From the NCBI GenBank assembly GCA_963082975.1, contig OY720344.1:35084033-35148032 (forward strand): 64,000 nucleotides of DNA. The letters are read 5' to 3'. Numbering within the stretch: the stretch's first letter is position 1; each line of letters opens with the position of its first letter. Below are positions 1-12,233 of this stretch, one piece after another. The notes beneath the pieces are model-generated. The model did not search any database and was not told the DNA's origin. It saw only the letters and a list, made by a program, of their open reading frames with translations. The DNA comes from Labia minor (lineage: Eukaryota > Arthropoda > Insecta > Dermaptera > Spongiphoridae). Made by a program: the position numbers and the translations under genes.

Positions 1-1795
1 TAATTTCAAAATTATTTGAATCATAACCAGATTGAACCGAGATTGGAGGAAGGATGGACCACTTTACAATGGGGTTAACAGTTTGATAATTAATTCAAAC
101 ATTATCTAATTGATTCGGCTAAAGTGATCGAGAGATAAGGCCTTTGTACTTCCAAGGAATGATTAACTAACTGACTAGCAATGATTTCCTCACGAATTAC
201 AGAAGATGTTCGTTACTATTGATTTCAACCGGGTTAAGGACCCGCTGCTATTGATACCCGATTCCGTTTCCTTTCTAATGAAACATCTCCTTTAATTAAA
301 TGAAATAATAGACCATGTTCCTTTCAACAGAGGGCAATTATATTTTCATTATCCTTATTTCTATAGAAATGTCGAGCAAGTAAACTAATTTGGAAAGAAT
401 ATACTTATTTTATAAATTTTCATAAATATTTATTTCTAATAGGATACGATAAATAAAAATCAACTTAAAATATTTATTAAAAAAAAAAAATTATTTGAAA
501 TAACGATAATAGCTTTTGCCATCCAAATTTGAAGTAGCAAGATATGAAACACATTTACCTCTCGTGGGATATATAAAATGTATAGAACTGTTTTCCGAGG
601 ATGAATGAATTAGTTAGCGTTCATGTCTGTTTACAATAAATATCCTCTGAGGAATAATCTCCCCAGGGAGGTTTTAGGATAGAAAATATTTTCTTCACAC
701 GGAAGGTTTATCTAATGATTGATTATAGTATTTTGTATATATAGAGAAATGATGCAGAGAGAAATGCAGCAACGATGATGGATGAAAATATTATTTGAAT
801 CTAATCTGATAATAGGTGAGAATTTTTCCATTACCAAATGGATTTCATTTTTATTACTTGTATTTTTCACAGATCTTCAATATTTATGTTTAAATAATTT
901 ATAAACATTTAAAAGCATTTGTATGTAAATAAAATTTGAATTAAAAGTTAAAAATATCAATTACAGCAATCAAGTTGTTTTTTAAATATAAAAAAAATAT
1001 TATTTTAGATTTATGTAAAAAGCACATTTTAACTATGGAAATTTAATGTTGTGAGTTGATCTACATAATAAATATTTTTTTTTATATATTAGCTATCGGG
1101 TTCCAAGTCCAGCATTCACATTTATATTTATTTTTAAATCTTAAATCTGAATTGCGAGGATTATTTTCTCAAACTCATGTTCGGTGGAGTAGGACAATAA
1201 CCACTGGTCCAAAATTTTATTTATGGCTAAAAATAAAAATTCAATTTTTTATGACATTAATATTAATATAATATTATAACATAACTCTTTTCTATGTTGA
1301 AATAACCTATGAATTAATTGAATGATTAACTGAATGATATATATATTTAATTCTGAGAGTGGTCAATTTATTGAAATACAGCCTTTTATAAAGGAGAAAA
1401 AAAATGTCTTTGGGTGACTCTTGACAGAAGTGAGTATCCTTATATGCGCTACAGAAATTGGCTGTTTGCCAGTCGTTTGGTCCGAAAAAAAGATCAATGA
1501 TTGCATAGATGATGAGGACTCTCCACTTGACCATTGATTTATTGTCACACCCTTAGGTTCTTCATTCGAATAAATCAGAGAAGAAAAGAACTTCCAAGAC
1601 ACCTGGTTTTTCCTTTTTCCCAGGGCAATTTTATATTTACATGGAAATCCATTCAATTCATTAGAGATCTTTCTACTAAGTGGATAATTATGATTATGTA
1701 GATTAGACTTTTTGTTATGAAATAGACCGATATTACTTGAAAGTAATTTTACATCTTCTTCATTATTACAATATAATTAATTCCGAATAGTCTAT
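1..1795. other. AT-rich stretch, no gene recognised
   Basis: No convincing coding region. The minus-strand frame at 1656-1363 (97 codons starting MNGFPCKYKIALG) lies in a block of slightly more balanced composition, 1360-1660, and overlaps another frame. It has no family resemblance I recognise. It could be part of an untranslated or coding exon but is equally likely chance. Confidence 0.35.
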
Positions 1796-1799
1796 CTAT

Positions 1800-2163
1800 C
1801 TATCTCTGTGGCTCCACGAAACTCGAAAGTTCATGGCAGCAGCAACCACACTTCTCCAAGTGTCCCTATCTAGAGCTATAACCATTCAACCCCTACCCTC
1901 TCCCATTTCTCTCAAGTCTCTTCCTTTATTGTTCAACCACCGCGATCCCCCCATTAATATATTTTTCGACATTCTTTTCTCTCCCATTCTAGCCACGTGT
2001 CCTGCCCATTACAGACTTCTCGATTTTATAACCCTAACTATGTCTGGAGATGCATAAATGTTATGCAATTCCTCGTTATGCAGTCTCCGCCATTCCCCGA
2101 TTACCTCATCTTTCATTGGATCAAAATTGCTGCGAAAAGTCCTATTCTCAAATACTCCAAATA
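1800..2163 (-). pseudogene. LINE reverse transcriptase C-terminal fragment (copy A)
   Basis: Reading the minus strand in pieces gives EWRRLHNEELHNIYASPDIV followed by RVIKSRSL and WAGHVARMGER, the well-known C-terminal signature of a class of arthropod non-LTR retrotransposon polyproteins. Stops and frameshifts break the frame. The LINE 3' side begins at a (TATC)n run at 1794-1806. It is a 5'-truncated copy of the same family as 3519-4110, 18394-19450 and 41949-43010. Confidence 0.75.
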
Positions 2164-2229
2164 ATTACGAATAGTACTAGAAATTATGTTTAGTATTTAT
2201 TAAAGCTTTTGTGGTTATTTTGATAATTA

Positions 2230-2837
2230 TTAAGGGAATTTTTATTAAAAGACCACATTGTTTGTATAAAATTATTTATTAAATTAAAATAACTGTACAA
2301 CGTTTCGACTGTTTATTCTGCAGTTGTTTTCAAGTAGCGTATGCTTGCTCCGATTCAAGCGGACTGACTCATGATGGGTGACGTCAGCTCTTATATAGGC
2401 AGTGATAGATATTAGCGCCAATTTTTGGCTCCAATTTTCTCCTGCCAATTTTTAAATATCGCCATGAAGTAAGCAGTTATTGTCAAAGCATGCGTTTACA
2501 ATTAAGAAGTATGACAGTGCATTATGTCTTTACAATAAAGATAGTAAATTATATCTATAATCAAGATATATACATATATACACCCTAGATTGATTATATA
2601 ACATTCAATCTGACAAATTTTACTCATCCTCCTTTTTTTTAAATAAAATAAATAAATAAAATAAAAATAATATATAGAAATTAATAATCATCCCAACAAT
2701 ATTAATAAAGAGGATGGTTATAGACTTAATAAGATATGGAACATAGTGTTCGTTGAGTAAAATTTGTCAGATTGAATGTTATATAATCAATCTAGGGTGT
2801 ATAGAACAATGTGGTCTTTTAAGAAAAATTCCCTTAA
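2230..2837. mobile_element. Fold-back element with double inverted repeats
   Basis: The outer ends (2230-2262 and 2805-2837) are imperfect inverted repeats beginning TTAAGGGAATTTTTATTAAA. A second, perfect 46-bp inverted repeat lies inside at 2581-2626 and 2754-2799. The left part carries ACAACGTTTCGACTG followed by a short hairpin (CTG...CAG). The first 140 bases recur at 44583-44720. The GAAACGTTG core beside a small stem is often met in Penelope-like elements, so a non-autonomous derivative of that class is possible. No coding region is seen. Confidence 0.55.
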
Positions 2838-3518
2838 AAATTATATTTAGGTTTATAAATTGGATTATTATTATTTAATTAACAAAAAACATGATATATC
2901 AATATAAATAATATGTACTCATTCAAATTTTTATTAACTTTTTTATATGTATAATAAATATATCAAAAGATAACCCGATTGAGCATTTATTCATATTTTT
3001 TTCATAACTTTCTATCTAAAAAAATCTCGATCATTTGATTTTATAACTTTCGTCTTTCATTTATGACATCCGATAATAAAGTAAATAATGAAACTATTAA
3101 ATATATCATATATCATTTTAATAAATAAATAAATAAATAAATAATTTTAAATTTAATTAGAGTATAAAATCGAAAAAAAAACATTTTCTAATTTTCAATT
3201 TTAACGATCTTTATCTTTTAGCTATCAATTATTTATATTTTTATAAGAAGAATCGATCTGTGTATATGTAATTTAAGAGAAAAACGATTTTATTTATCTT
3301 TCTTCTTCATTAATATAATTAATAACGATTGGTCAAATATATAAACTTATACCATATATTTTTCGGAAGTGTACAGATTTTTCCGGGATATGGGCTACTT
3401 TTAATTTTCACAAAATCTCACACTCCTCCTTATATATTCTTTAATATTATAATATAAGTAATAAACATAATAAATATGTATTATGTAATGCACTTATTTT
3501 ATTTTATATATAAGTATA
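2838..3518. other. AT-rich stretch, nothing recognised
   Basis: Low-complexity AT-rich DNA with a short (AAAT)n run near 3122-3143. No gene or known element seen. Confidence 0.4.
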
Positions 3519-4110
3519 TACCAGCTGGTCAGAGCGCCTTCGGCGCTCTTCACAGCTGGACGGGGGCTCCGCCCCCTGTACCCCCGAGTGGTACATCGTA
3601 TTTGGTTAAAAGTAGTAAAAGGTTTTCATCCATTTTGTTTCAATCAGTATATTACATAAAACATTCATTTCTTTTTGTGTTCTTATTTAAAATATATTTT
3701 AATTTAATCAGTAAATTAATTATATATATTATTATTGTATATGTTATATCTATCTATTTATATAGCTCAAAGATAGTCGAAAGTTCTTGGCCACATTTCT
3801 CCAAATGTCCCTATCCTGAGCCCTTGTCCTATCTCTCTTACGTCTCTTCCTATGCGTCCATGGTCTTGATTCCCTTTGATAATAATTTTGATGAGATAAG
3901 CCTCTTTACTGCATGATAACAGGCGTTTCCCGATTGATACCTCGATTTAAATTGTATATTAAGATTTTGTATGTTAATACTGTTCCTCTTTGTCACTAAA
4001 TATTTTATCTTATCACTATTAATTTCAAACCTCCATTAATTTTTCCTCGCAATCTGTAATTGCAATTGCCGAATCTCTTATAATATTTAAGACGTCTGCT
4101 TAGCCTAACT
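3519..4110 (-). pseudogene. LINE fragment (copy B) with 3' UTR hairpins
   Basis: On the minus strand the far end (about 4100-4030) reads as a decayed reverse transcriptase active-site region (the YADD tyrosine codon is now TAA and the last Asp is Val). A large internal deletion follows, then the C-terminal remnant (about 3915-3770), and the 3' UTR runs down to 3519. The UTR holds two GC-rich hairpins, GAGCGCCTTCGGCGCTC (3532-3548) and GGGGGCTCCGCCCCC (3561-3575). The same UTR occurs at 18394 and 41949. The plus-strand frame across it is spurious. Confidence 0.7.
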
Positions 4111-4589
4111 TTTCAATTATTTTGTTTAATTGCATTTCGAGTGATTTTTTCCCAATTTGTGTAATCACATACTCACAACATGCAACATATAATTGGTCAA
4201 AGAATATGTATATATTTATAATTTTTATGTTTTATTTATATTTATAATTTAATTTTGTTTTTGTTTTCTTTTAATAAATAATTCTAATATTAAAAATGCG
4301 TAGAGGACGTCTAAAAAATCATATTTTAATTTTTATATAACCAAGAAATCATTTTTCACTCATTTTCAATTGGCGTTTTGATATACAAAATTAAAGATTA
4401 TATAAATAAGTAATTTTAATTTTGATCTCATAATTGGATTTCCTTTTTCATGTAAGTATATAATTAAGAGTGGAATTACAATATAATCAATAGCTAATAT
4501 ATAATATTAAAAATATATTTACGGATTCGTTCTATAATAAATTGATGTCATTTAATTCTCCTACTATGTATCGAATCGAATATAAAGAT

Positions 4590-4800
4590 AAATCTTCTTT
4601 TAAACGTTGTGTGAAACAATTTCAAATAATTTAAATGTAAAACTATTAATGAAATTAAAAAGCAAATATATGAATATAATATAAATATTTTTAATTTTAT
4701 TTTAAGAATAGATATATATATCTCACAGGCGGTGGTTGTGACGTCATCCATATATTATAAATTTAAATTAAGAAGAACTAATAAAGATGTAGTTTTCCAG
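4590..4800. repeat. Partial copy of the modular CCGTCCGT dispersed repeat
   Basis: The segment carries AACAATTTCAAATAATTTAA, the ATATAAATATTTTTAATTTT block and GTTGTGACGTCATCC. These match the first third of the fuller copy at 50101-50745. The part with CCGTCCGT is missing. Confidence 0.5.
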
Positions 4801-4974
4801 AGATGTGGTCAATAAAACTCAATTTTTCTTTATAAATACTATCTCTGTTGTGAATTTCAAAAAAATCGTTAGAGCGGTTTTTGAGAACAATGAAACAGAG
4901 AAACAATTTTTACTCGTATAAGAAGATAAGATAAGATAGGATATATATATAAAGGCACCATGCAGCGTGGAAAG

Positions 4975-5240
4975 TAACAGCGTTATTCCACATTATCGTG
5001 GTCACGGATTCGTTCCGGGAGTGGCAAGAGAAATTCTATAGATGGGGTCTATAGGTTGGACTCAATCCAACCTCGGGAATCAAAATTAGGAAGTTATTTG
5101 ATAAAAAATCGCGCCTCCGCTTAAGAAAATCATGGTAAAAGTTGATAGGACCTGTTGTACTGATCATAGGACCCCTAATTAATATTACTAACTTGATAGG
5201 CGCTGTCTTTGCGTCGGTTGGTCCTCCCTTAACAACCATC
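4975..5240 (+). repeat. SINE-like repeat, diverged copy
   Basis: It aligns with the copy at 54186-54475. Shared blocks include CGCCTCCG, GTAAAAGTTGATAGGACC versus GTAAAGGTTGAGAGGACC, CTACTGATCATAGGAC versus GTACTGATCATAGGAC, and ACTTGATAGGCG versus GCTTGATAGGCG. The tRNA-like head is degraded here. The minus-strand frame at 5245-5036 is a shadow of the repeat. Confidence 0.6.
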
Positions 5241-5249
5241 TTCATAAGT

Positions 5250-7080
5250 TATGATATTTTATTTATTTATTTATTTAATTTTTAATGGTACTTTCTTTTA
5301 AAAATAACCAGATTTATTAATTGTACTTAATTTATTATATTTATTTTTTTTCATTTATTGAAGGTAGATCATATGGCAACTGACTCCTTATTCATTCATA
5401 TAAACTGTATTCTGAGTGATTTTTTTTCGTTGTTGATATTTATCACAACATATTTGCTTAAATATTCTTTTAAAAAATATAAGATTTTAAGAAAAGGTTG
5501 GATTTTGGAATTTGCGTCTTAACACCTAGAGTCGAGGTGTCCAAACATTTTGCCCCAAGGGGCAGAAGAATATACAAATTAAAAAATTTCATTAATATTT
5601 AGCTTTAAAAGCTTTTATGGAGAAGGTTGCAAATGCGCAAACTCTAAATTGTTCTAAAATTGTATAATGAAAAATTAATCATTTTGAAAAATTATTTTTT
5701 TCATTTTTGATATACATAAAACAATATTTTTAAAAAACTCTTAACGGGCCCGATTTGGACTGCGGAACGGAGTTTGAACATCTCTACGTACAGTTATTTA
5801 TATAAAACTATGAAATAACGTTTTAGAATGGGTTAGCAAATTAGCTATATTATATTTCCTATGAGTCTCATTAAATCCAATTTCATTATTGGATAATTTT
5901 ACGGTTGATAGAGGAAAACAATGTGGAACATTATGGTTGACTAGAGAATATCTCTTTTTAGTAAGAAACAACCTCCTTATATAATTGCACACGGATTCAA
6001 TGGAACGATTGGGAGGCATTAATTGATCTATAAATTGATGCACCCTTAATTAAAAATATTGAATTGAAAATGTTTCTACATTATAATATCCAAACATAAT
6101 AACTATGTATACAGTTTTTACTAATACTTAGCCTTGAGTTGTAAAACCTATTATAATTTTTAAAAAAAATCATCATTTATTTTTTAAATATTATTTTTTA
6201 TAATAATAAAGTAATATATTTGTATAGAAGAAAATGATGGTTTTATTCATTTTATAAAATTTTGTTATTAATTTAATTTACTTTTCAAATCTCAATTCAT
6301 TAAAAAAATTTAATTCATTCTTTTTATTATATTCTTTAATAATATTTCTATTGTATTTTTTAACAAATTTATCTTTGTTGTTTAAACATGATTCTGTTTT
6401 ATGAAAACATCATTTATTCTTTTTTTCTTTTTTTTCATAATATACAGGTATATCACAATAAAAAGACAAGAAAAATAAAAAGAATAAGCTTTGATATATC
6501 TTCATGCTTCTTTTAAGTTTTTTCTTTTAATCTAGAATTTTATTTTATTATTGTCTTATCTTATTGGAACATAAAGTATTAAAAATAAGATTTGATCAGT
6601 TATATTATATATTCTTTAAAACATTATCAAAAGAAATTATTTTTATTATTTCTACACTGGGATTTATATATTTTCTTTCATATTTTCAGACTTTCTCAGA
6701 AGATTCTGCTCATCTGCTAGCGAACTCATAGAATTTAACAAATTAGATGGATCAACTGTCTCCCAGCATCTATGATCCATCTAGCAGTACTGAGGTTAAT
6801 ATCAAAGTCAATTTCTCAATTATTTTTTAATTTCTTATATCTTGAATATATATATTGAGCTTATAATAAAATTATCTTTAAATTTATTTTTTATTCAGTC
6901 ATTTTTTTTTTTATTTTAAAACTATTGGATTGTATTTAAAAATTTAAAATTTAATTGTATAATGTATTTAAAAAAAATTTTCTTGTGCTAAAATATTATG
7001 TATTTAATTATTCTTATATTAATATATATATAAACTGGTAGCTTTATGCAAAACTCCTGAAAAATCGTATTTTATATTAT
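5250..7080. other. AT-rich stretch, nothing recognised
   Basis: No coding region or complete element seen. The small minus-strand frame 6043-5798 has no recognisable product. Confidence 0.4.
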
Positions 7081-7269
7081 TATTTATTAATGTTCGGGTA
7101 AGTTATTCGTTCGTTCATTTTTATAAATCATAGAAATTTCTGTCTCCAAAAAGGTCTAACAATAATTTTCTAATTTATATTTTTATTTTGGACCTAAAAG
7201 AGATTTTAGCAATAATATATAAGTTATATAAGTTATTCGAAAAACTAACATGATGTATCCGATATCGAA

Positions 7270-8100
7270 TCCATTCTTAATTTTTATATAATTAATAAAT
7301 GAATTTTGTATTTAAAATATAGAAGTAATTAATAATTGAGTAATTAATCTAAAAACAAAAACAAAGATAATACATTTTACTCATTTTAATGACGTTTTAA
7401 AGATATTTTTCACTTCATTAAACACTAAAAAAATAATTTAAGATAAATATGATTAAAATATTTTATTAAATTAATTAAAAGGCCAACTTATAGATTAAAT
7501 TATTTAATTAAAATGTTCATTGTATATTATAAATTAAAATAAAAATTACTTAATTTGTATGATAATTGCTAGAATTATTAATTTATTTGTCGGAAATGAA
7601 TCGAAAGCTTCAATGAGGTGAGGCCGGCACTGAATGAACCACACAAAACATAATATAAATTTTTAAAAATTAATTTCTGCCGTTATTGATTAGAAAGAGA
7701 TAAAATTTATAACTTCTGTTCAAATAGAGGAATATAAGAATATTGTGACATAATTTTAGAGCAGTGATTCTCAACCTTTTTTTTACCGCGGCACACTTTT
7801 AACGGTTTAAAAATTTGGCGGCACCCAAAGAAAGAGTTTACCATATTACCGTCCCAAAAACGGTTTACTTTTTGTTTTTTTTTTTGTTTTTTTTAAGAAC
7901 AATATTGAAAAATATTTTAAAAAAAGTCGGAAATGTTTAAGAGCTTCTTTACATTTGTAATAATTTGGCGGCCTACTTTTGAAAATCTCGCGGCACACAA
8001 AAGTGCCGCACAGTGGTTGAGAATCACTGTTTTAGAGTAATCGGTTCCACCAATTTTGAGCCTGTTATTAACTTGACAATTTTTCAAACAAACACGCAAA
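7270..8100. repeat. Dispersed AT-rich repeat interrupted by an hAT insertion
   Basis: The segment 7270-7753 and its continuation after 8037 resemble 43490-43830 and 63660-63840. Shared landmarks are TGTCGGAAATGAATC, GTTATTGATTAGAA and AAGAATATTGTGA. Related fragments occur at 19450-19620 and 21840-21960. No coding capacity is visible. The hAT element at 7762-8029 is inserted inside it, and the 43.8-kb copy gives an approximate empty site. Confidence 0.6.
7762..8029. mobile_element. Non-autonomous hAT element (268 bp) with perfect target duplication
   Basis: Both ends read CAGTGATTCTCAACC inward (7762-7776, and the reverse complement at 8015-8029). The element is flanked by a perfect 8-bp duplication TTTTAGAG at 7754-7761 and 8030-8037. 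Terminal inverted repeats starting CAG plus an 8-bp target duplication define hAT-type elements. Inside are GCGGCAC motifs near both ends and no coding region. Confidence 0.93.
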
Positions 8101-11100
8101 TATGAAAAATTTTAAAAACACTTTTGGATTCTAGAAATCGAATGAATGAATGAATCGAATGAAACGTGAAGAAAACAAAAATTTTTAAATTCTGGGCAAT
8201 GTGCAGAAAAAGCCTTATTACACCATATATATAGACGATAGAAGATGTTAAAATTCATTATTTTCATTACATGTATTTTTTTAAAATTCTTAAATTGATT
8301 TAATAAATTCAAATATATTAAAATGTTATTTACTTATACAACTAATTAGTTATTGACACTGACTAATAAATTTCATTGTTCAATTCTATTGGGAGATAAC
8401 TGAAATTAAACAATGTGACTAAAATAAACATTTGATCTAAGGGATCAATTAAGAAGGTTGCCAATTCAAATTTCAACCGTATTAATACTCAAGTTGCAAA
8501 AGTTTCAAAAAATTCCGATTCAAAATTTTTCAAATAAATAAATATTGTATTGTTTTGAAATTAATTGTAATTCTGATTAGACTGAGTAGATAATTTATAT
8601 AAGGTAATCAACTCACTTAGTATTGTTTTGATAATAAAAAACTTTAACGAAGTTTCATAATTACATTTAATCAGATGAATAGATAAGTGTTTAATCCTTT
8701 GAAATGATCCCAAGCCAATTTCGTAATGGATCCTTGGAAGACGATTTCTGCTTTGTTGCGAATTATCAAAGTCAGAAAGCTGCTTTGTAGAATTCACCAT
8801 AAATGTAATCGTTAAAGGAAAGAGTGAGGGTTCGGTTTTAGAAGGAGTGGCTAATTATGTCAAGCCAAGAGCCTTTTGGCATGGATCAAAGGCTCAGAGA
8901 AAAAAAAGTCGTTTAAAAGCAATGATGTGGGATAATTTAAAAATACATATATTTTGTTTAATGAACATTCAACATAATAATTCAAAACAACTTGAAGATA
9001 AATCTACAAATCTAGCCATTTCAAAAGAATAAATAAAAGAGAAAAACTAAATGATTCAATGTTTGGCATGTTAAAAGATTAATTAAAAAAAAAGGTTTTA
9101 CATTTAATAATTCATAAGAACTGCTTAAATTTTAAAAAATTGTATAATCATTTTTGATTGATAAATTATTAAATTGATACTTTCCTGAAAATTTACTTTT
9201 CTATTTTTCTTGTTTATATTAGAATATACTATTTATATTATTTTTTATATCCTATTATATTTACAAACTATATAAATATTAATATTATAAAATAAAGATG
9301 AAATATAAAAATTGTTTATTTAATTCTAAAATAAATATGCTCATTTGAGAAAGATTTATAATTTATATCAAATGTGTTTCAATGTTACAAAAAAAAAAAA
9401 AAAAAAAAAAAATCAAGTCAAATAGAAATTCACATTAAGTGTGGTAATCATGTTTAGTTAATTCAATGACAGGTTGTATAAGTTACAGGGGCTGACTAAG
9501 AAAACAAATATTATCTAGGTATCTATTTGATAAAGTCTAGAATTTATCTAGTTTACATTTTATTTGCATATTATAAATGTAAATAATTGTAAACCGAAAA
9601 ATAATTTAGAGAAAATAATTAAATAAAATTTATGATAACTCTCTTTTAAATTATTTGATAACAAATTTTGTGGTAAGAATGAAATTATTCAAATTCAAAT
9701 ATTAAATTGAAGTTTTTGATTATTTTTCAAAAAAAAATTAATTATTATTTAAATTAAAATTAATATTAAAATTTTAAATTATGTTGAATATTTAGTAAAT
9801 CTATGTATTACATAATTATAAAATTTATGAAGTTAATAGATCTATCCGTAAGTATTGGTTGAAATATTTTAATAAGTAGTGTAAATTAAAATCAAACTTT
9901 TTAAATATTACGTCATCCTCAAAAGCTTTCTTTTTCTCAACTGGTTTTCATATTGTTGTAAGATTAACAGTAGATATGAGCATAAAGCCAATTGTATTAA
10001 AAAACTTGAAATATTGGCGAATGTTCAAATAATAATTACTTTTTTATTTTTTTATGTATGATTTAAGTTTACCTAAAGTTTACATTTAGTTTTTACATCT
10101 TATGATTTTATTTAATATAAACACATAATCTATTTATTATAAAAAATTTTCTAAAAAGCTTTTTGATTTGGACATTACCTAATATTTTTATTCAATTAAA
10201 TTCAAATTTGATTAAGTAAATAATTAAGAATTAAATACTTTCGCTTTGTTAATTGAACTAGAACAAATTTGTTTGTGAGACAATTTGCTATTAGTTTGTC
10301 CTTAGCATATAAATCCAATGGATCGCATCAAAGGAAGTCAAACAATATGAAGCATAATCTTTCCTTGAGAAGGTGACCTCAAGATATTGCTGAAAACAAT
10401 CATTGAACATCAACGAATGTTTAAATAACCAAAACTAATTGCAAGAAAATAAAAACAATACTAACTAATATAATTTGAATTAAATATATCGTATATATAT
10501 TACAATTTTATTGATTATTATTATCATATAAATAATTAAGTTTTTATTTATTTCTGATAATTATAAACATTATTTGACGATAAGTATGAATATATACATT
10601 TTTATAGATATTTTTATATTGTAATTGAACATGACAGTATTAGTAATTAAGTAAAAAATATAAAAAGTTTTAGCATTGAAAAATTGATTTACCTATGTAT
10701 ATTTAAATTAAACTTATTATATAAAAAATATTTACAATAATTAATTAAATTATAAATTTTCTGAAAACTTTTTTAATTAAAAATCATTCTTATAAAATAA
10801 TATGTACGTATACTATAAATGTTATATAAATATAATCATGTTTACAAAATAAATATTATTTACTTTTCTTTATTTTTAAAGAAAACAATCTCTAATTGGA
10901 TGGAGACAATCTATAATATATATGATGAGTTCTATTCAGGCAAATTATTAAATAAATAAATTAACTCTATAGATAATCAATTTCATCTTAATAGAAGTAT
11001 TTTCGAATTTTGGAATAAAAAAATAAATATTTTTTTTTTTCACTTTTCTCAGTTAAAGAAGATATTTCTATTTGGGTGAAAATAAATTGGAATGCATTTA

Positions 11101-11900
11101 TGAAATCGTACCAGGTGAATGAAGAATTCCTGGTATTTGACTTATAAATAATGTTCTTCCACTCTACCTTCACCAAATTAAAGATGACTTTTATTTTCGA
11201 ATTGGAAAATTTATGCTTTTAATATTAATGGAAACAATGACAACAACATTAATATTCCTATATCGATTTGTTAAACATGAAAAGAAAATGAAAAATTAAC
11301 CAGAATAGCTAGAATATTAAACTTTTTTTTTTTTGAAATTGAATTCGTTTTAGAAAATAAAATTATAAACCCTATCTCCCACTCTCCCACTCCACTCTCT
11401 TTTTTAATACTCAATATCCCTGAGAGTGAAAAAAAAAACTTTTTTTTTTATTTGAATGGGCAAATAAATAAATCAGCCCCATTTCAAATTTAAATTAAAT
11501 GATGAATGGAATTATAACAGATGACTGGTAATTATAGTGAAAAATTTCACACACACACACACACACACATTAATTAAAATGAAGAAAATTTATTTTTATC
11601 AAAACATTCAATTGAGGAATTAAACAATAAAATCAAAGTCCAGTGACATGTCATTAAAGTGAATAAAAATAAAATTGAAAATAAAAGCTTATTTAATTGA
11701 CTTTTTAAAATAACTAAACTAATCAAGAATTAAATCAAAATTTATTTTAACAATATTTGTTGATAAAAGAACTAGATCTAGTTTCTGATATAATGATATT
11801 TAATATAATTTATAATGATATTATAATATGTTGGTGTGATGAAATTTTTCTCGAACAAAAAATTCACCAAAAGAGTAAAGAAGGTTTAATATTTGGCCCC
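8100..11900. other. AT-rich stretch, nothing recognised
   Basis: AT-rich spacer with a 24-base A-tract (9389-9412) and a (CA)n microsatellite (11549-11569). Small open frames here (for example 8847-9032 and 11176-10988) show no recognisable motif. Confidence 0.4.
11549..11569. repeat. (CA)n microsatellite
   Basis: About ten CA units in a row. Confidence 0.95.
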
Positions 11901-11902
11901 TG

Positions 11903-12233
11903 ACTATAGTCGAGGATGTAAGAGTTGGTGCATGAGGGGTGGCGGCCAGGAGAGGCGAGGCTACCCCCTCCTCCTAGAGTGATTTTCCTTCCACCACAGT
12001 CTTCTACTCTCTCAAACGTACCGGGTGATAAAAAAGTAATTTTGACAAAGATTTTTATTTTATTTCTCTTTGGAATTAGACATCTCATTAGTTGAGATTC
12101 ACCCACCTCTTACAATATTTATCGAGGTTAGGTTAAGTTAGGTTTTGTAGGAATGTTAGGGGCAAGCGCGGGAACTGCTTGGCTGAGGGTGGGGGTTGGC
12201 TCATGCACCAACTCTTACCTCCTCGACTATAGA
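11903..12233. mobile_element. Terminal-inverted-repeat MITE
   Basis: About 33 bp at the left (from TATAGTCGAGGATGTAAGAG) is repeated inverted at the right end (…CTTACCTCCTCGACTATA) with one or two differences. The interior of about 270 bp is GC-richer than its surroundings and has no intact gene. The minus-strand frame at 12106-11864 overlaps it but has no known product. A TA target duplication is possible because TA flanks both termini, but the palindromic CTATAG at the edges makes the exact boundary unclear. Confidence 0.7.

Noticed and set aside
3476-3916. Plus-strand frame of 146 codons
   Set aside because: It reads antisense through the LINE 3' UTR hairpins and C-terminal remnant, so it is a shadow.
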